The notes beneath the pieces are model-generated. The model saw only the letters and a list, made by a program, of their open reading frames with translations, searched no databases and was not told where the DNA came from. This document shows, piece by piece, positions 1 to 12,350 of a stretch of DNA of 64,000 bases. A program made the translations under genes and the position numbers. The number at the start of each line of letters is the position of its first letter. The first letter of the stretch is position 1. This DNA comes from Platynereis dumerilii (Eukaryota; Annelida; Polychaeta; Phyllodocida; Nereididae): assembly GCA_026936325.1 (NCBI GenBank), contig JAPTHN010000005.1, positions 56,473,514-56,537,513 on the forward strand. The letters run 5' to 3'.

Positions 1-1320
1 TGTCATAAGAAAGACCTCCCTCAGGTAGACAATGACCTTCGACCAGTGACACTAACTGCAATCCTCTCAAAATGTTTAGAAAGGGTTGGTCTGTGGCTTC
101 TCATGCCATATGTTGAAAACGAATTTGATCCTCTGCAATTTGCATATGTGAATGGCAGATCCACAGAGGATGCTACCTGTCATTTGATCCATCGTGTCAC
201 CAGTCACCTAGATGCCAAAGCTACCAACACAGTAAGAGCAACTTTCATTGACTATAGCTCCGCATTTAACACTATCCAGCCTCATCTCCTTCTCCGAAAA
301 TTGTCTTCTCTACATATCCCTGCCTCCCTGCTACTTTGGATTTTAGACTACTTGACTAAGAGACCACAATACGTAAGGACCAAGACAGAACGCTCAGCAT
401 GTGTCACTCTGAACTGTGGAGCCCCCCAAGGGTGCGTTCTATCGCCAATTCTTTTTGTGCTCTATACAAATGACTTGAGCTGGAATTCCAGTGAAGTAAT
501 CATCCAAAAATATGCCGATGACACAATAATTCTTGGTCTCATCCGGAATGACAGTGATAAGGAATATTTACAGTGTATAGACTTTGTCAGCAAGTGGTGT
601 AATGACAACTATTTAACTCTGAATGCTAGCAAAACTAAAGAACTGCTTTGGGATTTCAGGAAAACTAGTCCATCCACAGAATGTATCAAAATATATGACA
701 CTGAAGTAGAAAGAGTAGACTCCTACAAATATCTTGGTCTGGTGGTTGATAATAGACTCTCCTTTTCCCAGCATGTCGAAAACCAGATAAAAAAAGCAAA
801 TAGACGCATCTACTGTATACGGTCAATGAGAAAACTCAATGTTGATCCTAAAATTATTGTGACATTTTACAATGCATGTATCCCACCACTATTGATGTAT
901 GCAGGTTCAGCCTTCTTTGGTATGTTATCTAAAAGGTTCAAACACGATCTTGACAAGCCAAGGCGAGTGTGCCGTAGAATACTTGGACAGGCTGCTGGCT
1001 CTCTCATTGAGAATGAGAATGGAACAATCCACTCTAGAAACACTAAACGCTTGGCCAACATGATACTCAAAGATGCTACTCACCCCATGAATGGGGAGTA
1101 CACACTGCTTCCAAGTGGTCGCAGATATAAAGCATGTTTTGCTAGAACTGTGAGATTCCGGAACACTTTTGTTCCATATTCCATCAGATTGTTGAACGGT
1201 GTTGAATTACTCGCGTTTTTGCTGTGCTATATATTTTACCTTCATATTCATTCATTACCTTGTTGTCAGTGCAGTCAAATTTTGCTGGAAATGTACCTAT
1301 TCCCAGTGACCAATAAATAA
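1..1320 (+). mobile_element. LINE reverse transcriptase, 3' part; 5' end lies outside the window
   Basis: The frame is open from base 1 to a TAA at 1318-1320, about 439 codons with no break, so the true start is upstream of the window. Non-LTR RT motifs appear in order: the palm aspartate in FIDYSSAFNTI (about 244-277), GAPQGCVLSPILF (about 418-456) and the catalytic YADDT (511-525). The C-terminus ends in a RFRNTFVPYSIRLLNG block, known from CR1/L2/Rex-type LINEs. An AATAAA lies at the stop and a TTATG tandem tail follows directly, so this is the genuine 3' end. The long open frame suggests a fairly young copy. Clade assignment within the CR1/L2/Rex group is a guess; no endonuclease is visible because the window starts inside the RT. 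Confidence 0.9.
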
Positions 1321-1356
1321 TATGTTATGTTATGTTATGTTATGTTATGTTATATT
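1321..1356 (+). repeat. TTATG tandem tail of the LINE
   Basis: About seven copies of the pentamer TTATG follow the LINE stop codon directly. Short tandem tails of this kind end several non-LTR element families in place of poly(A), and this one marks the 3' boundary of the element. Confidence 0.85.
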
Positions 1357-2230
1357 ATATTGACAGCCATCTCTTCTTCATCAAATAGTGACCAAATAGT
1401 GTCTCATGGTTAGAAACTATTTGGACACTATTTGTTAGAACTTTGGGCTGTCATGCACTGCCATCTCTTCTTCAACAAAAGAGGGCACTTCAATGTAAAT
1501 GAAGTGCAGCATGTATCCAGGGCCTCTGAAGTTGAAGCCCCCTCTGCTGGATATTTTAGAACCAAAAATAGGACCCGGAGAATAATTGGCAGCTGCCAAA
1601 GCTCCATACGGTCTGCCAAAGCTCCATACGGTCAGCCAAAGCTTAAGATGGAATATCATCTGATGAAATAGGGTCTGATGAAATATCCAAATAGCGTCTT
1701 GGGGGATATTTGACCTTTTCAAATATCCTCAGTGTGCTATTTGGAATATCCAAAGTCTTTTGAAAAGCACTTCTTGATATTAGACACAATGGCAGTAGAG
1801 ACATTGTCACAAGCAAGTGCCCCCTACTGTGGATATTAGGGTGGATTCTCATTGGTCAGTTCACTATTATCCAAAGTTGGATATTTGTCAAGATCCACAA
1901 TAGTATAAAAAAGTTATTGCGAGTAACTTAGGCATGTATCCAAAGTATAAGTTCTTTGCCAAAATCCACTGTAGTCTGGAGTGAGCGATAATGAGTGATT
2001 TAGGCATGCGTCCAAAGGAAATATATTTTGCCTAAAGGCCTCTCGGATATTTTGAAGAATGCGATGACTTTGGGAAAGTCATGCCAAAAGGAGTCGCAAT
2101 ACCCAAAGGCCCCATAGTTTGCCCAAAGACCCTACAATTTGCCAAAAGACCGTATATTTTGCCCAAAGGCCAAATATCCACGCCCTATAGGCCTATTGGG
2201 CACAATAGTGGATATTGGAGGTAACATTTT
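1357..2230. repeat. Non-coding repeat tract rich in CCAAAGGC and AAATAGT motifs
   Basis: There is no credible gene. GCCATCTCTTCTTCA occurs twice (about 1366 and 1461), and a GCCAAAGCTCCATACGG unit is repeated around 1594-1645. From 1690 on, ATATCC motifs alternate with CCAAAGGC or CCAAAAG motifs. The same AAATAGT and CCAAAAGGC vocabulary recurs near 43.1 kb and 54.9-55.3 kb, so this looks like a non-autonomous DNA transposon family with internal motif arrays. I could not fix its ends. Confidence 0.45.
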
Positions 2231-2769
2231 TCTATACAAAGCGTCTTTGAACACTTAATTCAATTAAGAAGAATGGTGAAAGAGCCATGGCCTCTGCAGA
2301 ATGCATTTTCTCAGTTTGAACATTTTTAGCTGGTTGTTGTGTACTTACAGATGATTTCATATTTGTAGACTTTGATCAAATAACAAAAAAATTTGCAAAA
2401 TTTTTTTTCTGACATCAAACAATCCTGCCAGGTGATTGGTCAAGCTGTAGTGTACATAATCACTATCTTTCAGTCTGCTTCAAGCAAGGGATGTTGGCTG
2501 GAAAAATTATATCATAATTTCAGCCAATGAACTGCTGCAAAGGCCAACTTGGTATTGTGGCAGTTGTTCACATGTGTCAAATCACAAGCCACATGATCTC
2601 TTACAGTTCCTCATTTACTGTTGTATTTCGAACTGCTGTGTATTGTAAATTTGTAACTGTTGATTGCTGCAATTGATATTAAATCAGTCTCAAGCCATCT
2701 CTGAATGACTTCACATCTCTGAACGCCGAATTATCATGCCCAGACCAACATAATTGTCTGTGATAACAG
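2231..2769. other. Non-coding stretch, nothing recognised
   Basis: AT-rich sequence with no open frame of note, no clear repeat structure and no RNA gene that I could see. Confidence 0.5.
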
Positions 2770-2772
2770 TAA

Positions 2773-3096
2773 GGGACCATTCAGAATTAAATTTTACGAC
2801 TGGGTTGAGGGGGTGGCAGTTTCTACGGTTTACTTGAGTGGGAACCACCTTTTTGTCATGCTTCTTATGACTTGGGGCACTGAGAACTTTTCCTGACAGG
2901 ATACCATTTTATCACGCATGTTTCAAGGGGGGGACTTATTTTTTCACAACATGCTTAATTATCAAAATGAAATTTTACCAAAAGAAAAGGGAGGTGGTAC
3001 AAATATTTTTGTAACCAAACGGGGCCATAACTTTTGAGAGAGAATTCCATCAAAACTCCAACCCCCCCCCCCCCGTCATAAATTCTGAATGGTCCA
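2773..3096. mobile_element. MITE with TIR GGGACCATTCAGAATT
   Basis: The left end GGGACCATTCAGAATT and the right end AATTCTGAATGGTCCA are inverted matches apart from the first base. TAA precedes the left end and TTA follows the right end, which fits a 3-bp TWA target duplication of the PIF/Harbinger kind. The interior has homopolymer G and C runs and no gene. Confidence 0.65.
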
Positions 3097-3099
3097 TTA

Positions 3100-3870
3100 G
3101 GACAGGAGGATGATCCGATGATGTGGCCAACATTTGTAAGACAGTCATAGTGGGAATCAAACCTGGGAATCAAACCTGGGACCCAGTGATTGGTAGCCCA
3201 TTTTAATGTCGTCTTAGCAGATCCCTCCTCTGAGAAACTGTTACATACATGACTGTTTATTTGTTTTCTGTAAAAAAAAAAATCATTATGTGGATCATCT
3301 GATCCCAATCATCTGAATGCATAGTATTGGACTTTAAGAATGTGTGTACTAAAAATGTGTGAAATACAAACAGAAACTCTCACTTGAAACAGCTAGAGTC
3401 AGTTCCATTGAGGAGATCAATGGATTAGAATGCCATGGTCACTCATGTGAAATGCTATGTCACTTTTCAGGAGAGAGTGATGTCATGCCCTCTCTCAACC
3501 AATGAAAATTGCAGGAAAAATTATGTATTTTCGACCAATGGTGTCTAAAAATATGAAATCATCAGTAAAGCATTGATTTAGCAGCCCTTAACAATGAAAA
3601 TTTCAAATACTTGTTGTAATAAATAAGGAATTTATTCATTACACCGTTTATCCTAAAGATACAAAAAAAACACTCAAACAGTGTTCAGGTACATATATAT
3701 CGACCAAAAAAATAATTATGTTAAATGTATTGTATTGGATTCCCACAGTTTTTGCAAGCGCCATGCATGCATCATCATAAAATTTTAGAAAATCCATCTG
3801 CAAATGACCAACAGGTAGACTGTGCTGTGACTCCAGTCTAATTACTAGAGTGTTTTAAACAATTTTCTTG
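3100..3870. other. Non-coding stretch with a possible old SINE
   Basis: A 16-bp direct duplication lies at about 3153-3184. On the minus strand it contains GGTTTGATTCCC, which resembles a tRNA B box, so a decayed SINE may lie around 3110-3310; no A box could be matched with confidence. Nothing else was recognised. Confidence 0.3.
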
Positions 3871-4010
3871 GAAGACGATGCCGCTTTATTTGGACAAAAC
3901 ACTGGAATATCTCACAATATAAACAGAACAGAACTTTCCAATTGGTGCCACAGAGTGAGCATAGTTGCTCGAAAATTGGTCAGGACAATCTGCCAGCTTC
4001 TTTTCAAAAC
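3871..4010 (+). pseudogene. Decayed exon-like segment, copy 1 of 3
   Basis: This segment shares nucleotide and peptide similarity with segments near 59.1 kb (plus) and 63.7 kb (minus). The plus frame reads about LEYLTI, a stop, then TEQNFPIGATE and a further stop, against LENLTLPTEQDCPIGN in the 59 kb copy. Shared nucleotides include AAATTGGTCAGGACAAT and the GAAGAC at its start. In-frame stops show it is not coding now. It could be a relic exon of a gene family or part of an unrecognised repeat. Confidence 0.45.
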
Positions 4011-5249
4011 TTAATAAAACCAGTTGCACCTAATAGTGTAGCTATAAATAATATCTTGCAAGGAAAGTAATGCACTTTCAAACTTATCAATAAAGTTGAC
4101 AAAAACATGCCTACAAAGCTAAGGATATATGAATATTCATAGGCTTTGGCATGAGCTCCTGGGAGGTTCTATAGGGATTTGTAACTTGAAGTGCTTTACT
4201 TGTTCTTTGAAGAAAACTGAAACAATCAATTATGTAACACAAAACAACTTTGAACTAAGACTAAGTTTTTTTTTTACTTTAGCTTTTAAAACGACATATT
4301 CAAAGTGTTGTTGTGCCATATTCCTGTTCGGATACACATGTATTAAAGCCACTGAAGACCAGCAATTAAGGGGATCAGTGAATAGAATAGTTATCACACC
4401 ACCAATCATTTGCAACCCATGCAGGCTGGGCCCCTATGTTCTGCTTATCTTGCAAACATACTTTCACAGGAAGTGACTACACAATAATTTAGAGAATTTA
4501 TGGTGAATTGTATCGTAGCATTTGAAATGTTTGAATCATGTTTAAAGCCCACTGAAATTTGGCCCCGCCAACTGCAGTAAACAGAAGGCGAAATAGGATC
4601 ATTACGCTCTTATTAATTACATTTTAATGTGAAATTGTGTTAGATAAGTCAAATTAGCCTAATTCTATTTATTTGTTTTGCATGCAGTGTATGCCAATTA
4701 GTTAAAATGTCAAAAAGTGATTTTTTTGTGGAAACCTCACACAAGCAGACAACCGCATTTTGCATGCACAGTGCTGCCACCTTTGCTCACTCTGAAAAGA
4801 CTCTGCAAAATCTATAGATAAATTTTCAAACAAGAAGATTACAGGTTGTGAAGTTAGAAAACTGTTGCGACTGACAAACTATCAGTTCAAACAAGAAGAA
4901 GACAGAAAAACCGCTTCGACTGGAATATTTTATTTGTTGAAAACCAACTAACATTTACAATATTACATACTTATATTGAACAGGCTATAAATGCACCAAT
5001 AAAGTATTTAATACACAATATGACAAATATTGAACAGGCAATATATATGTGCCAATAAATTATTCAATGCAATAAACCTATCTTGAATTCTCCTTGTCGC
5101 CCACTTATTATTGATGTTCAGGCATCCATAAACTTGAGCATTCAGAATCCTGTCTATATGTGGCAGACTATTTGACGATGAAACGTTTTGTTGAGTCTCT
5201 TGCAATTAAGTGATGCACTCAGCAGGAACAAACCAATGCACTCAACAGC
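4011..5249. other. Non-coding stretch, nothing recognised
   Basis: AT-rich sequence. An open frame at about 4129-4476 has no ATG start, no domain and low-complexity composition, so it is not called. A pair of similar phrases, TATATTGAACAGGC and AAATATTGAACAGGCA, occurs at about 4971 and 5026. Confidence 0.5.
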
Positions 5250-5442
5250 CAGTGGCGTAACTGGGGGGTCTCGAGCGGGGGGGCACCTGGGGGGGCACGC
5301 GATTCTCTGGGGGGGCACTCACTGTACTAATTGTATATTTTAGCCAGAGTTAGAAAGTTCATATGGGGGGGCACCTGGGGAGGCACAGGTCCAATATGGG
5401 GGGGCCTGTGCCCCCTCGTGCCCCCCCATAGGGACGCCACTG
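5250..5442. mobile_element. hAT-type MITE (CAGTGGCGT ends)
   Basis: It begins CAGTGGCGTAACTGGG and ends with GGGACGCCACTG, giving inverted CAGTGGCGT termini. The interior is G-rich with repeated GGGGGGCAC and GGCACAGGTCCAATATGG. A second, truncated copy of the same family lies at 44.03 kb. The flanking eight bases do not match each other, so the target duplication has decayed or one end is displaced. Confidence 0.75.
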
Positions 5443-7305
5443 GAAAACAGCAAACTATCATGCAGTATACAATTGTTGACAGATACAGCAGTTTTCGAGC
5501 AGGCTTGGTCAGTTCACTAGGGAGATCACTGAGACTGAAAGTGTGCTAATGTCCACCCTGACATCTCGGTAGACGCATAATTAATGCTTGTAATAAACGG
5601 CTCAGCTGACCTTAATAGTTGACCATCGGCTACCTAAAAAACAAAGAAATTTCTCCAATGTCAACCAGCTGCAGTATCTTGACTGATCTTTTAGTGTGAT
5701 TTTAATAGCTAGTCAGTTGCTTGATGGCTTTAGTCTGAGCTATCTGAAAGTTTATGATCCGTATGATCTTCTCAATGAACCGCCCAAGCCTGCTCGAAAA
5801 CTGCTGTACAATGCAATCTGTTTGACAAGGGAGTGACACTCCACTTGCTGTTTCATGATTCCGATTTTACACATTTTTTGTTTCCTGCAAATACTTCCTA
5901 AAATATGTATTTAGGACCTATACTAGATTTTTTTTCAAGTGCCTGACACAATGACAATGGAACAAGAACTCATTCTTGTCCATTCTAATCACAGTGAAAG
6001 GGGTGTTTTATAACAACCATTAAATTTGTCATATAGTTTTTAGGGTCATTGTTAAAGTAAATGCCTGTAGTTATGTTCGGGATAATACGCGACAGTACCA
6101 GCTCCTGGTGTGCCGTGAGAAAAGGTAACTTGGACAAATCTTGTCAAATATTGTGTATGATGTAAACTCAGCATGCCATTTCGCCCGGTCAGGGGTCACT
6201 ACATTTGCAAAATAACTATAGCTGATTATTCCACTGATAATTATCATTCTGGATGTATGGAGGCCAGAGTGTTGTATGTTCCCATATCCTCTAAAAAGTG
6301 CAGGGCTTGATTTGCATGATCTGACAGCTCAGGCAAGGTTTCCCTGCTTTATCAGTGCATCATTCTTAAGATGGTATTCCTGAGTGTCTAGTTCATCAGA
6401 TTATGCAACATCGAACTGAACTTTTGGGTGAACTTTAAGACTCATGTTTGCCGATTATCTCTCATTATAGGTTGTGTAAGTTATGTGGAAGAGTCCCACA
6501 GATTACAGTATGTCACTTTGATATAGAAAAAGTGTGGACTGTTGCAATGTGAAAATGGCACTTTGTGTGTCATCATGCTGATGATTTGTTGTGATCATAC
6601 CCAATACTTTCAACGTTAATATGAGTTAAGGAGACTTACCCTGCTTGTTGGTAACAGCCAAACAGAAGGATTATGCATCAGCTTTTCACTCTAAAATCAG
6701 TTATGACAAGTCAAATGGCCTTCTCTTGATCATGACTAATCAAACACACCTCAATGCTTCCCATGTTGAAAGTAGAGAAGATGACACTTTATAGGTAATC
6801 ATGAGTCACAAAGAGCATTTTTCACAGTGAACTGGTCCTCATTTTTTACATATCAAAGTGACAGAGTCTAATCTTTAGAGTGCTTGGCTGCAAATCCACT
6901 GACATTTTGAGGATACATGGTTGCTGCTGAGGAGGGCGGCCACTAAGATAGGGCTTACCTTCCTGTCAGGTGTGAGCAGCAACACGTAGTACTGGCTGTA
7001 CAGTAGAAGCCATGAGAACGAAGGATGACATCATATGACTGCTGAGAGAGAGCTGAGCACGGTCAATGATTCATATAATGTACATAAATGTAATTGCATA
7101 TTCATTATGTAAATGAATTGTTTACAGAGTGTAAAGCACTTTAGAAAGTAATATGTAAATGCCAAAGCATAAAGACGGGACCGCCTGAATGCAAAAAATA
7201 CATTTTAAAAGACAGACTCTAAATTGTAATTATCTGGGACAAAGAGAAATAGGGTGGAAAGGTAATATTCTAAAAGAAAATGTTTAAAAAAAGTTTTGAG
7301 GGAAA
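5443..7305. other. Non-coding stretch, nothing recognised
   Basis: No convincing exon, repeat or RNA gene. Open frames are short and on scattered strands. Confidence 0.5.
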
Positions 7306-7309
7306 ATTT

Positions 7310-7605
7310 ACCTTTTTTTTCGAACATTTCATATTTTGGGAAAAAAAAAAAATTTCGAACATATTTCTTTTGGAATTTTTTTTTTTTTTCGAACAGTTTT
7401 GGTAATTTTTTCTAACATTTACTTTTTTTTGGAACTTTTTTTTTTAGGCCTAATTTTTTAGGGCAATTTTTTTTCTCCCGAACATTTTTGGCAATTTGTT
7501 TTTTTTACGAACAGTTTTGGTAATTTTTCTTTTTTGGGAAAATTTTTGGTAATTTTTTTTTCGAACATTTTACGGTAATTTATTATTATTTTTTCGAACA
7601 TTTTT
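7310..7605. repeat. T-rich degenerate tandem repeat
   Basis: About a dozen degenerate copies of a unit like TTTTTTCGAACATTTTTGGTAA, with poly-T of varying length. Low-complexity DNA immediately before the 92-bp satellite. Confidence 0.75.
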
Positions 7606-7674
7606 GGTAGTCACATGTGATGAGAAAAAAGTACCAGGATCATATTATGGGATGTCCGAATCACTTTTTTGATT

Positions 7675-9735
7675 GAACCATCTGGTATGCGGACTAATGT
7701 GAATCACCTCTAAAGTTACATAAAAATTACTTACACAATCTACACAGATTATTATCATTGTTATGTTGCTATACATGTATGTGGACTTATGCGAATCACC
7801 TCTAAAGTTACATAAAATTTGTATACACAATCTACACAGTTCTTTATCATTGTTATATTGCTATACATGTATGTGGACTAATGCGAATCACCTCTACAGT
7901 TACATAGAAATTAGTCACACAATCTACCCAGTTCTTTATCATTGTTATATTGCTATACATGTATGAGGACTTATGCGAATCCCCTCTAAAGTTACATAGA
8001 GATTACTCACACAACCTGCACAGTTCTTTATCATTGTTATATTGTTATACATGTATGAAGACTAATGCGAATCACCTCTAAAGTTACATAAAAATTACTC
8101 ACAAAATCTACCCAGTTCTTTATTATTGTTATATTGCTAAACATGAATGTGGACTTATGCAAATCACCTCTAAAGTTACATACAAATTACTCACACAACC
8201 TGCACAGTTCTTTATCATTGTTATATTGCTATAAATGTATGTGGACTAATGCGAATCACCTCTAAAGTTACATAAAAATTACTCACACAATCTACACAGT
8301 TCTTTATCATTGTTATATTGCTATACATATATGTGGACTAATGCGAATCACCTCTAAAGTTACATAAAAATTACTCACACAATCTACACAGTTCTTTATC
8401 ATTGTTATATTGCTATAAATGTATATGGACTAATGCGAATCACCTCTAAAGTTACATAAAAATTACTCACACAATCTACACAGTTCTTTATCATTGTTAT
8501 ATTGCTATACATATATGTGGACTAATGCGAATCACCTCTACAGTTACATAAAAATTACTCACACAATCTACACAGTTCTTTATCATTGTTATATTGCTAT
8601 AAATGTATGTGGACTAATGCGAATCACCTCTAAAGTTACATAAAAATTACTCACACAATGTACACAGTTCTTTATCATTGTTATATTGCTATAAATGTAT
8701 GTGGACTAATGCGAATCACCTCTAAAGTTACATAAAAATTACTCACACAATCTACGCAGTTCTTTATCATTGTTATATTGCTATAAATGTATGTGGACTA
8801 ATGCGAATCACCTCTAAAGTTACATAAAAATTACTCACACAATCTACACAGTTCTTTATCATTGTTATATTGCTATACATGTATGTGGACTAATGCGAAT
8901 CACCTCTAAAGTTACATAAAAATTACTCACACAATCTACACAGTTCTTTATCATTGTTATATTGCTATAAATGTATATGGACTAATGCGAATCACCTCTA
9001 AAGTTACATAAAAATTACTCACACAATCTACACAGTTCTTTATCATTGTTATATTGCTATTAATGTATATGGACTAATGCGAATCACCTCTAAAGTTACA
9101 TAAAAATTACTCACACAATCTACGCAGTTCTTTATCATTGTTATATTGCTATACATGTATGTGGACTAATGCATAGGCGTATGGGAGGGGGGCAGGGGGG
9201 GTGATCGCCCCCCCAAAAGTTTGGGAAACAGTAAGATTCGGGCAGAAAGGCTAAAAAATTTGGGCAGATGATTAGGTAAAAACTATTTAAAATTAGTGAT
9301 TTCTAGGCTATTTCATTTGAAACTGCATTAATTTTAAATCTCGAAATTCGGGCAAATGTCGCTCGCCCACCTAAAAATAGCGTGTCCCGTACGCCTATGG
9401 ACTAATGCAAATCACCTCTAAAGTTACATAAAAATTACTCACACAATCTACACAGTTCTTTATCATTGTTATATTGTTATACATGTATGAAGACTAATGC
9501 GAATCACCTCTAAAGTTACATAAAAATTACTCACACAATCTACACAGTTCTTTATCATTGTTATATTGCTATACATATATGTGGACTTGTGCAAATCACC
9601 TCTAAAGTTACATAAAAATTACTCACACAATCTACACAGTTCTTTATCATTGTTATATTGCTATACATGTATGTGGACTAATGCGAATCACCTGTAAAGT
9701 TACATATAAATCACTCACACAATCTACAAAGTTCT
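7675..9735. repeat. 92-bp satellite array, about 20 units
   Basis: The phrase GCGAATCACCTCTAAAGTTA recurs every 92 bases (for example at 7791, 7883 and 7975). Outer units are the most diverged; those at 8.2-9.1 kb are nearly identical. Variants of the ATACATGTATGTGG segment alternate locally with a two-unit rhythm at about 8.32-8.60 kb, suggesting recent two-unit amplification. A 228-bp hAT MITE interrupts the array at 9172-9399. There is no variable spacer, so it is not CRISPR-like. Confidence 0.95.
9172..9399. mobile_element. hAT-type MITE inserted in the satellite
   Basis: It starts CATAGGCGTATGGGA and ends TCCCGTACGCCTATG, a 15-bp TIR with one mismatch. It is flanked by a perfect 8-bp target duplication GACTAATG (9164-9171 and 9400-9407) that is satellite sequence. 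The 8-bp duplication is diagnostic of hAT-like transposition. There is no coding capacity. Confidence 0.93.
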
Positions 9736-10073
9736 TATGATGCGCTCTCAAGCCAATGATGACATTGTCTCAAAACTACTATTCATTCAGGGATGTTCTC
9801 ATCTCTCTACTGTTCATGCAAGAAACTTAGCCACTTTGCTCCCTCAAACTTTCTATATTTCACTAGTATTTTTATCTGGTTTATAAGTAATTTCTCAAGG
9901 AGCCCCGCTCTTCTCCAATGTTTACTTTGTCATTTGAGTCTTTAATCTCAAGGTGCCACCCTTGCATATCATGTGTTTTTGCAGAGCCTCTAAATAATTG
10001 TTCTTCAATAAAAATGTATTTCTCATCTTTTGTATTTCTCATCTTTTTGTTTCCACACTTCATGGGTACTATG
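9736..10073. other. 3' flank of the LRR-PAN gene
   Basis: Unique-looking sequence between the satellite and the stop codon of the minus-strand LRR-PAN gene; it should hold that gene's 3' UTR. No other gene is seen. Confidence 0.5.
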
Positions 10074-11909
10074 CTAGTTATACTTAATATGGCATTCTCC
10101 AGTATCTGGTTCGAAGTTAAAATGTATGCAACTGGGTGTCTGAAAGCACCAGAAGGCACATGGTCGTGCCGAGGTGAAGTTCCTTGTTCCTGTCGACATG
10201 GAGGCTACTGCAGGTGGTGGTCCACCAAATAGAAACATGGTTCGATCATCCTGTCGGTGGAACACGTTCATTTCAACACCTGAAACTGGAGAGCATTTAA
10301 CATTAGGAATGTCTTGCTTAATGGCAAAGATAGAGTAGTGCTGTGCAAGACGCCCGGGTTAGGTGAGAGGCCCCCCAGGATTATATTAAAAATTTATGTT
10401 TTTCATTCTTTTTCTTGTGGATAGGATTGAAACTAGAGTCTTTAAAGGGGCCATCACAAATTTGCAAGGCAAACAACACCAAACCAAAGTATGATTCAAG
10501 AAACCAAAAAATGTGCACAGTTTTTAGAACTTATTTTAATTCTTTGAAAGGGATTGTCAGAAATAGCTTAGGAAATTTGAGACAGCATAATGGATATCTG
10601 CAATAGTCCACTTCTAGACCATCATCTAGATATGATTTGGATCATGGTTTTTGCAGTTTTATTTAAGGTGATGTGATTGTATTAAAGATGTTTGGAACAA
10701 AAGGCCCCGACATGCCATGTGGCATAAGGCCCCTTTACCAGGGCCTCAATGCTGCTTCAAGCACGGTTAGTTGTTACAATATATACGCAATGATTACGCA
10801 TCCTGAATAATGTTCATTCAGCTACCTGTTACGTGCATATTGAAAAAATTTAGAGTGCATTGAGCTAAAAACTAGAATATTGTGTAATATCTCAACTTAC
10901 TGGGACATATTTCAGCTCTTGGCACTTCTTGCCAACTTCTCCCATCAGCACACTTGAAATTGTTGAAACTGATTGGTGATCTTTTCATCCAGCAGTTGTC
11001 TTTATCACAGGAGAAGCCATTATTAAGTTTTATTGTAGTTTGATTCGAGAATGTACCAGGCAACTCTGGGCACAGTCGATAAGGGTCTTTCAAAGTCAGG
11101 TTTCCTTGTTCGATCATTTCAATTGCAATTCCATGCTTCAAATGGCATAAACTGGCCTCAAAAGATTTTTGGCCATTATAACTTAAATCCAGCGTCTCTA
11201 AAGATGTGAGGTTCTGCAACATTTTTGTTGTCACCATGCTGATTTGGTTGGACCTTAACACAATATTTTTCAACGATTGCATAATTGGAAAAAAGTTTGG
11301 AATAGACATAAATTTGTTGCCATCAAGCATGACCGATTCCATTTTGTTACAACCGGTGAAGTAGTTATGCGGCAGTGAATTCAAAGAGTTTCCATAGAGT
11401 TTGATCTGTAGAAGTTCAGCACAACTTCCTGTAATTGAAGGCAGCCCTGTTTGATTCAGATTGTTTTTTTTGAGATCCAGTACCATCAACTTTTTATTGG
11501 CTGCAAAAGGTTGCAAGGGAAAGAGGTTGAACTTGTTGCCGCTGAGGACAAGATGTTGCAACTCTGGCATCAAGGATAAGTCTGGCATAGTTTTTAGTTG
11601 AACATTTGGCATGTCCAGTTTTGTCAGTTTAGGCAAGTCGAGCGGCCTTGTATCAAACTCTCGGATGTTGCTTGAACAGTTTTTGTCCGGAAAGTATTCC
11701 AAGTTGCTTCTATAGCCTGAAATTGTTGTCAGATTCTTCAGCGGATTCAACTGGGAATACTCAATGCAATTTATTCCTTTAGATAATAAATTCAATGACG
11801 TCAAATTTGTACTCAGATAGACTGCAGTGCACTGTTTATGTATGACAACCAATATGAAAATGTTGATCTTGAAAAAGTTTTCAAGTTTTTGGCTTTTCTT
11901 TTCCATCAT
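10074..11909 (-). CDS. Secreted leucine-rich-repeat protein with C-terminal PAN/apple motif, two exons
   Basis: Exon 1 is 11909-10901 and exon 2 is 10279-10074, giving 404 aa. The donor A|GTAAGT and the acceptor TTTCAG|GTG join in phase and the frame runs to TAG. The N-terminus is charged and then hydrophobic (INIFILVVI), like a signal peptide. LRRs fill about residues 70-265 (for example LQHLVLSGNKFNLFP and LETLDLSYNG), and a Cys-rich LRRCT-like cap (CDKDNCW) ends exon 1. Exon 2 carries CAFWCFQTPSCIHFNF followed by GEC, the C-x3-C-x5-C pattern of PAN/apple folds. LRR and PAN modules are extracellular binding modules, so a secreted recognition or adhesion role is inferred. A second ATG at codon 2 has the better context. 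A 5' UTR exon upstream is possible. No transmembrane segment or GPI signal is evident. Confidence 0.82.
10280..10900 (-). other. Intron of the LRR-PAN gene
   Basis: A 621-bp intron with GT at 10900-10899 and AG at 10281-10280 on the minus strand. Its short open frames are unremarkable. Confidence 0.78.
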
Positions 11910-12350
11910 ATCTGCGCTGAAGTCCTCTATACTGCAGGGTATTCAATTTTTTAAAACAGTTGGATTGTCAAAGATCCTCGGGCAAGCCAACAAGTGATAG
12001 TATTAAAAGCTAGTAAAAAATTACGAGGAAACTGTTCTGTGCAATGACAAAAAGAGCATGCAGTCAAGGCTGCTAACTTGAATGATAATGTCGCATTTAA
12101 TCCAAGCAATCCTTATAAAATGAAAAAATCTGACAGAGTCTCAGACTAGTCACCGAACTATGTCCTGCTCTTCCGCAGAATTTTCTGCATGTATCAGTGA
12201 AGCAGTTTAATAGAGTGATAAAACAAAAATACGGCTGAGATGTTAAGTTATATTATTGGCTTTCATGCCGATATGCCTGTTGCTGACATTTATGATAATA
12301 TTGCAAATTTTAATAATTCAGTGCAAGGCAATAAGAATAAAAGTATATTA

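Noticed and set aside
4129-4476. 115-codon plus-strand frame
   Set aside because: No ATG start, no domain, low-complexity stretches and no supporting splice structure.
7675-9735. CRISPR-like repeat array
   Set aside because: The whole 92-bp unit is repeated with no variable spacers, and the DNA is clearly eukaryotic.
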